Source: Galbibacter marinus
GTDB lineage: Bacteria > Bacteroidota > Bacteroidia > Flavobacteriales > Flavobacteriaceae
Assembly (NCBI RefSeq): GCF_000300875.1
Contig: NZ_AMSG01000007.1
Span: 78,863-142,862, forward strand
Direction of reading: 5' to 3'
Length of the DNA stretch: 64,000 nucleotides
The notes under the pieces are model-generated. The model saw nothing but the letters and a program-made list of their open reading frames with translations. It was not told the origin of the DNA and ran no database searches. The position numbers were made by a program, and so were the translations under genes. How positions within the stretch are numbered: the first letter of the stretch is position 1; each line of letters starts with the position of its first letter. This document shows, piece after piece, positions 44,052 to 53,114 of this stretch.

Positions 44052-45392
44052 TTATAAAGCTTCTTTTTTAAGAATTTCAGTATTTTTTATACCATACAAC
44101 CTATTAAAAACCATACAAGCTGTAAGGTCACCCGTTACGTTTACAGCAGTCCTGAACATTCCCAACAATCTTTCTACACCAATAATAATGATGATGCCTT
44201 CGGCTGGGATACCGACACTTCCCAAAACAGAAGCGAGTATCACCACACCACCTCCGGGAATGGCAGGTGTGCCGATTGAAGCAGCAACGATGGTTACGAT
44301 GACCACAATAATATTGAGCAAACTCATTTCCAAGCCATAGGCTTGGGCTATGAATAGCGTAGTTATGGTTTGATAGAGTGCAGTGCCATCCATATTGACG
44401 GTTGCACCTATGGGAATAATAAAATTGCTAATGGTCTTGTCCACCTTCAATTCTTCTTCGGCTGTTTGAAGGGAAAGTGGCATCACGGCCGCAGAGCTTG
44501 TGGTTGAAAAGGCCAATAATTGAACGTCCCTTATTTTTTTTAGGAAATGCATAGGGTTTGCTTTTCCAAGAAGCACAATTAGCCCTAAATAGAAAATTAC
44601 CAAAAGTAATAGACCGAGCAGGACGACGCCAACATAATAGGTGAGACCGGAAAGAGAACTTAAACCAACACTAGAGGTAAGCTGCGCCATAAGTCCGAAA
44701 ACAGCAATAGGCACTAGAAGCATTGACCATTTTACTACTGTCATACAGACTTCCTGAATGGCAGTTAGAAGCAGCTTCACTGGGCGCAGTAAGGCATTTT
44801 CAAGTGAAAGCACAGCTACACCAATAATGATTGTGAAAATTACAATGCTTAACATTTCACCACTTACCATAGATGCCAACGGGTTTTCGGGAAGTAAGTT
44901 TGAGATGGCATCAGGAATCGTTTCAATTCCGAAGGAAAGCTCTGGATTTTCCGTTGGAACAGCTGTAATTTCATTATGTTCAGCTAGAGCCTGTTGATGT
45001 AAAAAGCGACCAGGTCTAAAAAGTTGAGATAGTATGACACCCAAACTTACCGAAACTATCGTAGTACCTAGAAAATATAACAAAACCCCACCACCTAATT
45101 TTTTTAGATTGTCCTTATCATTACTTGCTATTCCAGTAATGATGGAAGCCACAATCAACGGAATCATAATCATTTGAACCAGTTTCAGAAATAGTACACC
45201 AGGCAATGCCAGCCAATTCCCCGCGATATCTGCTGTTTCTTTAGAAATCCATCCATTTTGTGGGCTCAATAGCAGACCAAATCCAACACCTAAAAACAAG
45301 GCAATGATTACCTTAAGCCATAGACGACTTTCTACCAATCTTATGAGGTAGTGGTTAAGTGATTTTAATGATTTTATCTCTGTGTCAAACAT
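44052..45392 (-). CDS. Dicarboxylate/amino acid:cation symporter (DAACS)
   Basis: The 446-residue membrane protein shows about eight TM segments plus two re-entrant loops with the serine-rich FSTTSSAAVMPLSLQ motif, the NMDGTALYQ sodium-site motif and the GTPAIPGGGVVIL segment of the GltPh/DctA family. It takes up glutamate, aspartate or C4-dicarboxylates with Na+ or H+. It could feed the TCA cycle when upper enzymes are damaged. It sits between the fbaB and pfkA genes. Confidence 0.92.
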   Translation of the reverse strand: MFDTEIKSLKSLNHYLIRLVESRLWLKVIIALFLGVGFGLLLSPQNGWISKETADIAGNWLALPGVLFLKLVQMIMIPLIVASIITGIASNDKDNLKKLGGGVLLYFLGTTIVSVSLGVILSQLFRPGRFLHQQALAEHNEITAVPTENPELSFGIETIPDAISNLLPENPLASMVSGEMLSIVIFTIIIGVAVLSLENALLRPVKLLLTAIQEVCMTVVKWSMLLVPIAVFGLMAQLTSSVGLSSLSGLTYYVGVVLLGLLLLVIFYLGLIVLLGKANPMHFLKKIRDVQLLAFSTTSSAAVMPLSLQTAEEELKVDKTISNFIIPIGATVNMDGTALYQTITTLFIAQAYGLEMSLLNIIVVIVTIVAASIGTPAIPGGGVVILASVLGSVGIPAEGIIIIIGVERLLGMFRTAVNVTGDLTACMVFNRLYGIKNTEILKKEAL

Positions 45393-45400
45393 TCTGTTGA

Positions 45401-46462
45401 TTATGCTATATTAATTTTATTATCCAGATACACTTCCTGAACGGATTGTAATACTCTCACGCCTTCGCTAAAGGGTTTTTGAAATGCTTTTCTTCCCATT
45501 ATCAGCCCAGAACCACCAGCCCTTTTATTGATAACGGCAGTTGTTACAGCTTCGGACAAATCTGATTTGCCTTTGGAACCACCACCTGAATTAATCAGTC
45601 CTATTTTTCCCATATAACAATTGGCAACTTGTAACCTACAAAGGTCTATGGGATGGTCTGTGGTAAGGGTTTTATACATTTCATCATCATATTTTCCAAA
45701 TCCTATCTCTTTGAAACCAAAATTATTGGTTGGTAATTTTTGTTTGATGATATCTGCCTGTATCGTTACTCCAATCTGATTGGCTTGTCCGGTTACATCG
45801 GCCGATGCGTGATAATCTTCTTTATCGGTTTTAAAAGCTTCATTTCGTGTATAGCACCATAAAATGGTAGCCATACCAAGATTATGAGCTTCTTCAAAAG
45901 CCTCTGCTATTTCTTTGAGTTGTCTGTTACTTTCCGCTGAACCAAAATAAATCGTAGCTCCTACGGCAATTGCTCCCATATCCCAAGCGGTTTTTACCTT
46001 ACCAAAGAGTGTTTGGTCATATTTGTTCGGGTAGGTAAGCAGTTCATTGTGGTTAATCTTAACGATAAAAGGGATTTTATGGGCATATTTTCGGGCATTC
46101 AAACCCAAAACCCCAAACGTGGAAGCCACCCCATTACAACCGGCCTCAAGGGCGAGTTTTATAATGTTCTCTGGGTCAAAATAATCCGGATTTTTATAGA
46201 AAGAAAAAGCTGCACTATGCTCGATACCTTGGTCTACTGGAAGGATACTCAAGTAGCCTGTACCACCAAGATTTCCGTGGTTATACAATTGCGAAAGGCT
46301 TCGCAGTACCTGCGGATTTCTGTTGCTTTGGGTAAATACCTTATCTAGGCTTGTTCTACTTGGGGTTTGCAATTCATCCTTTGTTATTTTTTCACAAACG
46401 TGTTCTAAATAGAAGTCTGCTTTTTCTCCTAAAAGTTCTACTATATTCTTGTCTGTTTTCAT
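45401..46462 (-). CDS. fbaB: Class I (metal-independent) fructose-bisphosphate aldolase
   Basis: The 353-residue protein follows E. coli FbaB closely in outline: [56 protein letters not shown] with the Schiff-base lysine near residue 240, and INSGGGSKG phosphate loop. It splits fructose-1,6-bisphosphate by Schiff-base chemistry and needs no zinc, unlike class II enzymes, which would matter under metal stress (inference). It is adjacent to the type II GAPDH gene. Confidence 0.95.
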   Translation of the reverse strand: MKTDKNIVELLGEKADFYLEHVCEKITKDELQTPSRTSLDKVFTQSNRNPQVLRSLSQLYNHGNLGGTGYLSILPVDQGIEHSAAFSFYKNPDYFDPENIIKLALEAGCNGVASTFGVLGLNARKYAHKIPFIVKINHNELLTYPNKYDQTLFGKVKTAWDMGAIAVGATIYFGSAESNRQLKEIAEAFEEAHNLGMATILWCYTRNEAFKTDKEDYHASADVTGQANQIGVTIQADIIKQKLPTNNFGFKEIGFGKYDDEMYKTLTTDHPIDLCRLQVANCYMGKIGLINSGGGSKGKSDLSEAVTTAVINKRAGGSGLIMGRKAFQKPFSEGVRVLQSVQEVYLDNKINIA

Positions 46463-46473
46463 TTTGATAGTAT

Positions 46474-47487
46474 TTAATGGATTCCTAAACTTTCATTTGT
46501 TTTGGCTATGGATTTTGTACCATCTGTTTCAATTCCAGTTAAAGCCCTAATAGCATCAATTGTTTCCGGGATTACAATAGCTTGGTTATCGACCACGTAG
46601 GCATAAAAGAGTTCGTCTCCCTGTACCTTCAGCATATCTTCCCATAGTGCTACTTCGTACATATCGCCCCAAGGCCTTCCCATATCCAAGAACATTTCCT
46701 TAATGGTATTGTTAGAAACCAGACCTTGGTCATATTGAATCAATTTAATACGGCTGGACGTTTTGAAAGCATTTAGCACTTCTTGCTTTGTCGCCTGTTT
46801 TTTCAATTTCACATTCCAATAGTGCAGATGGCTTAAGGTTTGCGGTACTTTTACTGCTGCGGTGATGACATCCAGTTCTGGGTCAACACTTTTAGCATCC
46901 GGACCTTGATGGCTTGGGATATCTTTTTCGGGAACCATCGTATTCATAATACCACCTAAATGACTTTCCCAAGGGTCTGTAGCTCTTCTTAAAAGTGTAC
47001 CTCTGGCATAATCCAATAAATCGGCTCTTTTTAAAGCGGTCAAGGTTCTTAAAATAGACGTAGTATTACAGGAAACTACACGTGTAGCATCTAGATTTAG
47101 AGCAGACTGATAATTATTTTCAGCACTAAAGGAATGGCCTGTTGTTTCGTGTTTTTCGCCTCCGTGTAAAATAAATTTGATGTTTTGCTCTTTATAAATT
47201 GCTACATTTTGAGCCGCAATCTTTTTAGGGGTACAGTCCACAACAAGATCTGATTTCTTTAAAAGTTCCTGCATATCGCCTTTTACCGAAATCCCTTCAG
47301 ATTTCATTTTATCAGCAGCATCTTTAGTTGCTGCATAAATGTCGTATTCCTTTCTTACGGCATTTTGAATTCGCCAGTCGGTAATGATATCGCATACTCC
47401 CGAAAGCTTCATATCTTCTTGTAGGTTGATGGCATCGGCCACCCTTTTTCCGATGACTCCGTATCCTATAACTGCTATATTTTTCAT
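46474..47487 (-). CDS. gap2: Archaeal-type (type II) glyceraldehyde-3-phosphate dehydrogenase
   Basis: The 337-residue protein has a Rossmann loop ([17 protein letters not shown]), the type II signature [11 protein letters not shown] and active-site Cys140 in [13 protein letters not shown], with HHxN-like YWNVKLKK and [11 protein letters not shown] further on. This form is standard in archaea and rare in bacteria. It replaces or supplements GapA and can use NADP or NAD. It points to horizontal origin. It is part of the glycolytic set with fbaB and pfkA, 11 bp from fbaB. Confidence 0.92.
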   Translation of the reverse strand: MKNIAVIGYGVIGKRVADAINLQEDMKLSGVCDIITDWRIQNAVRKEYDIYAATKDAADKMKSEGISVKGDMQELLKKSDLVVDCTPKKIAAQNVAIYKEQNIKFILHGGEKHETTGHSFSAENNYQSALNLDATRVVSCNTTSILRTLTALKRADLLDYARGTLLRRATDPWESHLGGIMNTMVPEKDIPSHQGPDAKSVDPELDVITAAVKVPQTLSHLHYWNVKLKKQATKQEVLNAFKTSSRIKLIQYDQGLVSNNTIKEMFLDMGRPWGDMYEVALWEDMLKVQGDELFYAYVVDNQAIVIPETIDAIRALTGIETDGTKSIAKTNESLGIH

Positions 47488-47506
47488 ATAAATTGTTTTT
47501 AATTAA

Positions 47507-48862
47507 TTATGTTTTTTTGTTTTTGTCACTTGTATTCTTCATTCCCATCGGCATATTACCTTCATCGTCTGTATGTGAAATCATAAAAAGGCGTTCCGCC
47601 ACAAGTATTAGAACAATCCCAATTGCCGCGACAATAAGAACCAAAGGATCGTTCAGATATTTTATATAAATAAAGGCCGAGAGTACTGCAACATCCAGTA
47701 TAATGGCAATCACGGGGATAATTGGTTTAAAATCCACTTCTTTTCTAAGATTGCGGAACAGCCCCCAATGGATAGCGATATCCATAATAAGGTAAAAAAT
47801 AGCCCCAATGGATGCTATCCTTGTCAAATCGAAAAGCACGGTCAGTAAAATGGCGAGGGAAGACGTGAATATTAGTGCTGGATTTTTTAAGCTACCAAGT
47901 TTGGTTAAAGAAGGCACCTGTTTCATATTGCTGAGCATTGCCAACAAGCGTGAAGAGGAAAAGATACTGGCAATGACCCCAGAAACCGTGGCAATAATGG
48001 CAATGCCAATGGTAATCCAGGAACCCCATTCCCCAAAAACAGGTTTTGCGGCGGCTGCAAGGGCATAATCTTTAGCTTCGATTATTTCAGGAATGCTTAA
48101 ACCTCCCGCAACAGCTAATGCCAAGGCTACATATATCAGTGTGCAGATAAGTATGGAAAACACGATAGACCTACCAAGATTTTTATGCGGGTTTTTAATA
48201 TCGGCCCCTTGGTTCGTGATAGTGGTAAAGCCTTTATAAGCAAGGATAGATAACGCCAAAGCGGCCACAAATCCGAAGCCTTGTGGTAATGTCTCAGTAT
48301 TTTTGGGAATATAGTTTCCCGTAATATCGGCAAAACCTGAAATTGCAAGGCCGGCAGTAGCTAAAATTGCTATTCCCACTACCTTTATAATAGCGGTAAA
48401 TGTCGCGGTGGCACCAATAACCTTATTGCCCAGGATGTTCACTATATAAGCAACAACAATTAGCCCAACACCCAGGGTAGAGGCATAACCTGCATAGGAC
48501 TCGGGAAATAGTCTCAACGTATATGCTCCAAAAGTGCCCGCCACCAGACTTTCGGAAACTACCATTGATACGTACATCAGCAAAGAATAAAACCCTGTTG
48601 TTGTTCCAGGTCCATAGGATTTGTTAAGGAATTTAACCACACCTCCAGACGATGGAAAAGCATTTGAAAACTTGACATAGGAATATGAGCTAAAACCCAC
48701 CACAACAGCACCTGCAATAAATGCAATGGGAAATAGATCACCCACCAACTCTGCTATTTGCCCCATAAGGACAAATATGCCAGCACCAATCATTACGCCT
48801 GTACCAAGAGATATGGAACCTATTAGGGAAAGCTTATTATTTTTATCTGTGGTGTTTTTCAT
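47507..48862 (-). CDS. APC-superfamily amino acid permease
   Basis: The 451-residue protein has 12 TM segments and the APC-family N-terminal GTGVMIGAGIFVLMGQI, with VGFSSYSYVKFSNAFPSSGG in TM2-3. A C-terminal cytoplasmic tail is present (SHTDDEGNMPMGMKN). The likely substrates are amino acids or polyamines. It precedes the type II GAPDH gene in the operon. Confidence 0.9.
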   Translation of the reverse strand: MKNTTDKNNKLSLIGSISLGTGVMIGAGIFVLMGQIAELVGDLFPIAFIAGAVVVGFSSYSYVKFSNAFPSSGGVVKFLNKSYGPGTTTGFYSLLMYVSMVVSESLVAGTFGAYTLRLFPESYAGYASTLGVGLIVVAYIVNILGNKVIGATATFTAIIKVVGIAILATAGLAISGFADITGNYIPKNTETLPQGFGFVAALALSILAYKGFTTITNQGADIKNPHKNLGRSIVFSILICTLIYVALALAVAGGLSIPEIIEAKDYALAAAAKPVFGEWGSWITIGIAIIATVSGVIASIFSSSRLLAMLSNMKQVPSLTKLGSLKNPALIFTSSLAILLTVLFDLTRIASIGAIFYLIMDIAIHWGLFRNLRKEVDFKPIIPVIAIILDVAVLSAFIYIKYLNDPLVLIVAAIGIVLILVAERLFMISHTDDEGNMPMGMKNTSDKNKKT

Positions 48863-48869
48863 TTCAAAA

Positions 48870-50225
48870 TTATTTTGTTCTGTTTTTAACCGAAGATTTC
48901 GGTTTAAAGTTTCTAATAATCAGGCGGTTGCTCTTTTCATAAGTGAAATAACTTACCGCCCAATTAAAACCAACCATCAATCTATTTCTAAATCCGCTTA
49001 TGGACATCAAGTGTACTATGGACCATAGTAACCAGGCGAAATAGCCAGCAAACTTCATTTTTCCCAAGTCGGCTACTGCTTTACGTTTTCCTACGGTTGC
49101 CAAAGAACCCTTGTCTTTATATTCGAAAGGTTTTGGTGCCTCGTTCTTAATGATTTTTAATAGTGAATCACCCAACCATTTACCTTGTTGAATTGCTGCC
49201 TGCGCCACCTGTGGATGCCCTTTGGGTCTTTCTTCAGAAATAAGCGCAGCTATATCGCCTATGGCAAAAATGTTTTCGTAGCCTTCTACTTTTAAATTAG
49301 CATCGGTTTTAATCCGGTTGCCCCTGACTATGTGTTTTTCATCAATACCATTTGGGAATTGTCCTTTTACGCCAGCCGTCCAGATAAGGTTTTTAGCCAA
49401 TATGGTCTTATCACTTTTGGTAGTGACTTCGTTGCCGTCATAATTGCTTACAGCTTCATTTAATAATACCTTTACATTCAAATCCTCTAAATATTTGAGG
49501 GTTTTCGATGATGCCTTGTCTGACATTGTGCCTAACAACTCATCAATGGCTTCTATTAGATAAATATTCATAATGGAAGAAGGGTACTCTGGGTAATCTT
49601 TGGGAAGGATGTATTTGCAAAACTCTGCCAAAGCTCCTGCCATTTCTACGCCTGCTGGACCACCACCTACTATTACAAAATTTGTCAGCGCGTCGCGTTC
49701 TTTATCATCACAAGTAATAGCTGCCTGTTCCAAATTTTGCAACATCATATGACGGATGTTGAGGGAATCGCGAATATCCTTCATCCCCAAACTATTTTCG
49801 GCCACAGAATCCATCCCAAAGAAATTGGTGGTCGTGCCAGTAGCCAACACTAAATAGTCATAAGAAACACTTCCCTTATTGGTCAATATAGTATTTGAAT
49901 CAGGTTGAATTTCCTCAACTTCAGCCAAACGAAAGAAAACATTTTTATAGCCATTGATTTGTTTTCTGAATGGAAATACAATACTGTCAGGCTCCAGGGC
50001 ACTCGTTGCCACTTGATATAATAAAGGCTGAAACTGATGGAAGTTATTTTTATCGAGTAAAACCACTTGAACTTCTTTGTGTTTCAGTTTCTCAACCAAT
50101 GCCAAACCTGCAAATCCTCCACCAACGATAACCACACGAGGTAATTTAGTATCTGGAAGACAGATTTCATCTGTTATCTTACAGGTGGATTCTAATGTAA
50201 TGCTATGTGTTTGCTTTTCTTTCAT
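48870..50225 (-). CDS. ndh: Type II NADH dehydrogenase (NDH-2)
   Basis: The 451-residue flavoprotein has the FAD loop VVIVGGGFAGLALVEKL, a second dinucleotide site FVIVGGGPAGVEMAGAL, FAIGDIAAL and a C-terminal amphipathic/membrane segment (FAGYFAWLLWSIVHLM). It oxidises NADH and reduces quinone without pumping protons and without Fe-S clusters. In the operon it provides NAD+ without complex I. The start overlaps the stop of the upstream Usp gene by 4 bp. Confidence 0.93.
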   Translation of the reverse strand: MKEKQTHSITLESTCKITDEICLPDTKLPRVVIVGGGFAGLALVEKLKHKEVQVVLLDKNNFHQFQPLLYQVATSALEPDSIVFPFRKQINGYKNVFFRLAEVEEIQPDSNTILTNKGSVSYDYLVLATGTTTNFFGMDSVAENSLGMKDIRDSLNIRHMMLQNLEQAAITCDDKERDALTNFVIVGGGPAGVEMAGALAEFCKYILPKDYPEYPSSIMNIYLIEAIDELLGTMSDKASSKTLKYLEDLNVKVLLNEAVSNYDGNEVTTKSDKTILAKNLIWTAGVKGQFPNGIDEKHIVRGNRIKTDANLKVEGYENIFAIGDIAALISEERPKGHPQVAQAAIQQGKWLGDSLLKIIKNEAPKPFEYKDKGSLATVGKRKAVADLGKMKFAGYFAWLLWSIVHLMSISGFRNRLMVGFNWAVSYFTYEKSNRLIIRNFKPKSSVKNRTK

Positions 50226-50683
50226 TTTTTATTTCTATCTCTTGCAATCAGTACTGAACATTTGGCATTTGTGGTCAAATATTGGGATACTGAGCCCAAT
50301 ACTAAGCGAGAAAAAGCACCGTGACCCTGAGAGCCTACTACAATTAAATCTGCACCCCAATCTTCTGCTTTTTCATTAATAGTACTTTTGGGCAGTCCGC
50401 TAACAACACTTGTGGTTATGGTAAGTGCCTTGTTTTCGGCCTTGATTTTATCGGAAGCTTCTGAAACGATTTTGTTTCCCAATTTTTGAGCGTTACTTTT
50501 AATTTCTTCTATGTAATTTCCTATCTTGCCGCCCATAGTATGCAATCCCAGACCGGTTGTTTTAGGAAGTTCATAAACATTTATAATATGAATTTCACTA
50601 TTTGAGGATAAAGTCATTTTCTTAAGCTCGTTAATGGCTACTTCACTAAAATCTGAACCATCTATGGCCAATAGTATTTTCAT
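50222..50683 (-). CDS. Universal stress protein, single domain
   Basis: The 153-residue protein has the classic UspA order: ILLAIDGSDFSEVAINEL and the ATP loop VVGSQGHGAFSRLVLGSVSQYL, ending CSVLIARD. It is the first soluble stress gene of the operon and overlaps the ndh start by 4 bp. Confidence 0.95.
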   Translation of the reverse strand: MKILLAIDGSDFSEVAINELKKMTLSSNSEIHIINVYELPKTTGLGLHTMGGKIGNYIEEIKSNAQKLGNKIVSEASDKIKAENKALTITTSVVSGLPKSTINEKAEDWGADLIVVGSQGHGAFSRLVLGSVSQYLTTNAKCSVLIARDRNKK

Positions 50684-50695
50684 AGTTTGAATGTA

Positions 50696-51406
50696 TTAGT
50701 TGGTTGATATTTCTTTTGATTTTATAAGTTTTCTCCAATACAAGTGTTCATATAATCCAGACCAATACATACCAAAGGTGAAAGCGAATAATAATTCTTC
50801 AATTGGAATTCCTAAAACAAGAATATGGGTTAAGTTGTCCAGATTCCAGTTCAGCTCCACATATTGCGGATAAAATGGAAGGATGCTTCCGAAATAAATG
50901 AAGTACAGTATGGTAAACAAGATTCCTCCAACCCATATCTTTCCTTTTAAATCTGGGCGACAGTACAATGTTGCCAAACCACCAAAAAACATTGCAATGA
51001 TGCCACAATAGATGTGGTTAAGCGTGGTGAAAAGACTAAATATGACAAATACAATGGCTGGAACAAAAAGTATATAAATATGTAGCTTATGTCTTTGGTG
51101 GCTCCGTTCGGTATGAGGCATATCTATATAGCCTTTTTTGAATATCAGATTATACAATACCGTCCCTATTCCGCCAATAGCAAAAGAGAAAATAAGGCTC
51201 TCAATATCAAAACCTGTTCTTTCCGCTAAATGGAATAGGGAAGGTGGAAACCAATATTCTGGAACAAACAAGGGTTCTGTTAGGCCAAAGGGCATAGTGA
51301 TAAGGCTCATTTTGAGCATTTCTTTTCTATACCCCTTTTTTGACAAATAGATTATTGCCCAAAGCGCAAGAATTATAAGAGACCATATGAACCAGACGTA
51401 TTGCAT
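50696..51406 (-). CDS. Lycopene-cyclase-domain membrane protein
   Basis: The 236-residue protein has about seven TM segments and the C-terminal motif LGIPIEELLFAFTFGMYW, the conserved PxE(E/Q) signature of CrtYcd/CarR-like lycopene cyclases, plus FGLTEPLFVPEYW. No other carotenoid genes are near, so the true substrate may be another isoprenoid or lipid. It lies between the Usp and DUF5676 genes. Confidence 0.8.
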   Translation of the reverse strand: MQYVWFIWSLIILALWAIIYLSKKGYRKEMLKMSLITMPFGLTEPLFVPEYWFPPSLFHLAERTGFDIESLIFSFAIGGIGTVLYNLIFKKGYIDMPHTERSHQRHKLHIYILFVPAIVFVIFSLFTTLNHIYCGIIAMFFGGLATLYCRPDLKGKIWVGGILFTILYFIYFGSILPFYPQYVELNWNLDNLTHILVLGIPIEELLFAFTFGMYWSGLYEHLYWRKLIKSKEISTN

Positions 51407-51424
51407 AAATTTTATTTTACTCTC

Positions 51425-51703
51425 TTATTTTTTGACTTTTATTTGCGCATTATAAAAAGCCGCAATACAGGCACCTATTAGCCATCCTAAAATGAATATC
51501 TGTACTATTCCCAAACCAGCTTCCCATAGTGGCACATCCATCCTGATAATGCTTGTGGTATCTAAACCGTGCAATAGGCTGTTGAAAAAATCGATAGTGG
51601 CTTCTCGACCTGCTGTTGACATAACTATCATACAGCCTAAGTAAATTAGTGCCCCCGTAAGACCGAAAGCAAATCCGAGTTTTTTTACGTTTAATCGATA
51701 CAT
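51425..51703 (-). CDS. DUF5676 small membrane protein
   Basis: The 92-residue protein has two TM segments (LGFAFGLTGALIYLGCMIVM and VQIFILGWLIGACIAAFYN), a pattern that I associate with DUF5676, which often sits beside metal-efflux genes. Function unknown. It is 17 bp from the SHOCT gene. Confidence 0.8.
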   Translation of the reverse strand: MYRLNVKKLGFAFGLTGALIYLGCMIVMSTAGREATIDFFNSLLHGLDTTSIIRMDVPLWEAGLGIVQIFILGWLIGACIAAFYNAQIKVKK

Positions 51704-51720
51704 AATTTTAAAGTTTTGAG

Positions 51721-51939
51721 TTAGTTGTCTGATTTTAATATCTTTTTTGATTCCTCAAATTCTTCCTTGGATATTTCGCCTTTTGCAAAGCGGTTTTTAA
51801 GAATATCCAGTGGGCTGTCCTTCTTTGTTTTTTGATAAGGGATATCTGCTGGGATAAAGAATATCCAAGCCAATAAAATAATCCATATAATCCACCATAT
51901 TAGATGCATACCTCCAAAATGTCCTTCGTAAAAATGCAT
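51721..51939 (-). CDS. SHOCT-domain membrane protein
   Basis: The 72-residue protein has one TM segment (LIWWIIWIILLAWIFF) and a C-terminal SHOCT helix pair (LKNRFAKGEISKEEFEE). SHOCT proteins help oligomerise or tether membrane proteins. It is commonly seen in copper or metal clusters. The N-terminal His residues (MHFYEGHFGGMH) could contact metal. Confidence 0.85.
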   Translation of the reverse strand: MHFYEGHFGGMHLIWWIIWIILLAWIFFIPADIPYQKTKKDSPLDILKNRFAKGEISKEEFEESKKILKSDN

Positions 51940-51961
51940 AATTTTTGGTTTTAAGTTGTTG

Positions 51962-52180
51962 TTAATTTAATTCTGTAATTGTATAACCATTGAGCCCATC
52001 AAGTTGCTTTTGTAATTCGGCAACAGAAAGTGCTTCATTCATCGTGATAAGTGCAGCACCTTTTGGTGCCAAAAAGATCTCTGCTTTTTCTATATTGGGA
52101 TGTTCTTCTAAAGTCTTTTTTACTCTTGATACACATCCACCGCAGCTGATTCCGCTTATTTGAAATTTTTGTTTCATCAT
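51962..52180 (-). CDS. Heavy-metal-associated (HMA) copper chaperone
   Basis: The 72-residue protein is a single HMA domain with the metal loop GISCGGCVSRV (Cys13, Cys16). It carries Cu(I) or a similar soft metal in the cytoplasm and could deliver to the CopB ATPase. This is a typical ferredoxin-fold CopZ-like protein. Confidence 0.92.
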   Translation of the reverse strand: MMKQKFQISGISCGGCVSRVKKTLEEHPNIEKAEIFLAPKGAALITMNEALSVAELQKQLDGLNGYTITELN

Positions 52181-52187
52181 TTAGTAT

Positions 52188-52457
52188 TTAATGGTGATGA
52201 TGCCCTTTGTGTTCATCTTTTGGTTCTGTTTTTGAAACATCTTTACCGTGTTCGTTTTCTCTTTGTCTATTCTGTGAATGATTGTGCCCACCGTGGCGAT
52301 GTGAACCGTGAGGCATAAATAAGTGACAAGCAAACATAAAGAGGATGAAGATGAATAGAGACGAACTGCTTCCTATACCTAATGATGGTGCAAAAAAGAT
52401 AAACAGTAATGGTAATCCACAACCGATGACCATCCATATCCAGTGATTATTTTTCAT
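52188..52457 (-). CDS. DUF2933 His-rich membrane protein
   Basis: The 89-residue protein has two TM segments (IWMVIGCGLPLLFIFFA, SSLFIFILFMFACHLFM) then a His-rich tail (HGSHRHGGHNHSQ, DEHKGHHHH). It matches DUF2933 proteins that accompany metal-resistance genes. The tail probably binds Cu or Zn. It is the second gene of the operon. Confidence 0.82.
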   Translation of the reverse strand: MKNNHWIWMVIGCGLPLLFIFFAPSLGIGSSSSLFIFILFMFACHLFMPHGSHRHGGHNHSQNRQRENEHGKDVSKTEPKDEHKGHHHH

Positions 52458-52481
52458 TGTTGTTTATTTTAAAAGTTAAAA

Positions 52482-52949
52482 TTAATGATGCTCGGTATGC
52501 TCACCTTTGGTTGGACTATCCATATCGTCCATCTTGCCCATACCCTGCATATCCATTCCTTTTTCGCCCATCATCTTTGAGCAGGATTCCATACAGTCTT
52601 CGCTCATCATCCCTTTTTCGTGCATCATTTTCATCATAGTGCCCATCATTTTGCCGTCATTCATCATTGAGTGCATCATTGTACTGTCTTTCATCATCAT
52701 TTGCATTCCTTCTCCTTGCATCATTGAGCTCATCATTTTTTTGTTGCCCTGCATCATTTGCATTGCGTGTTGGTTGTCGTGCATACTTTCCATAAATTCG
52801 GTCATATAGTCGTGATTTTTGGAAATGGCATTAAAAACTTCTGTGCGAGTTTCAGGGTTTTCCATTAGTGCCTGAGTGTTTGTTTCTTGTTTGCAACTGT
52901 TTAAGCTTAAAAGCCCAACTGCCGATAAAACAATTAGTAGTGTTTTCAT
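52482..52949 (-). CDS. Methionine-rich lipoprotein, probable periplasmic copper buffer
   Basis: The 155-residue protein has a lipoprotein signal (LLSLNSCKQ, Cys19), and about 36 of its residues are Met, in repeats such as MMQGEGMQMMM and MMKMMHEKGMM, plus a few Cys and a His tail. Met clusters bind Cu(I) and Ag(I). It opens the long leftward operon, 24 bp before the DUF2933 gene. No known enzyme domain. A buffer role is inferred from composition. Confidence 0.8.
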   Translation of the reverse strand: MKTLLIVLSAVGLLSLNSCKQETNTQALMENPETRTEVFNAISKNHDYMTEFMESMHDNQHAMQMMQGNKKMMSSMMQGEGMQMMMKDSTMMHSMMNDGKMMGTMMKMMHEKGMMSEDCMESCSKMMGEKGMDMQGMGKMDDMDSPTKGEHTEHH

Positions 52950-52992
52950 AATTTATTTTTTGAGTTAAACATTTATTTTAATTTTTATAAAC

Positions 52993-53032
52993 CCATTCCC
53001 AACAATCTAAATGTTTATAGTTGAGGGAATGG
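52993..53032. promoter_or_regulatory. Inverted repeat upstream of the metal/metabolism operon
   Basis: CCATTCCC (52993-53000) and GGGAATGG (53025-53032) form perfect 8-bp arms around a 24-nt centre that itself starts AAC and ends GTT-ga. It lies 44-83 bp upstream of the first start codon (52949) of the leftward operon. It may be the operator for metal-dependent control, or a hairpin in the leader. Confidence 0.5.
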
Positions 53033-53114
53033 ATTATCAACTATTAATTCGCAGATTTTAAAAAGGTTATAATCTTTTTGAATTTCTTATATGTTATGTG
53101 TATTTTCAATATTA

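Noticed and set aside
52507..52809. Ile/Cys/Pro-rich forward ORF
   Set aside because: It is the complement of the methionine-rich repeats of the lipoprotein gene.
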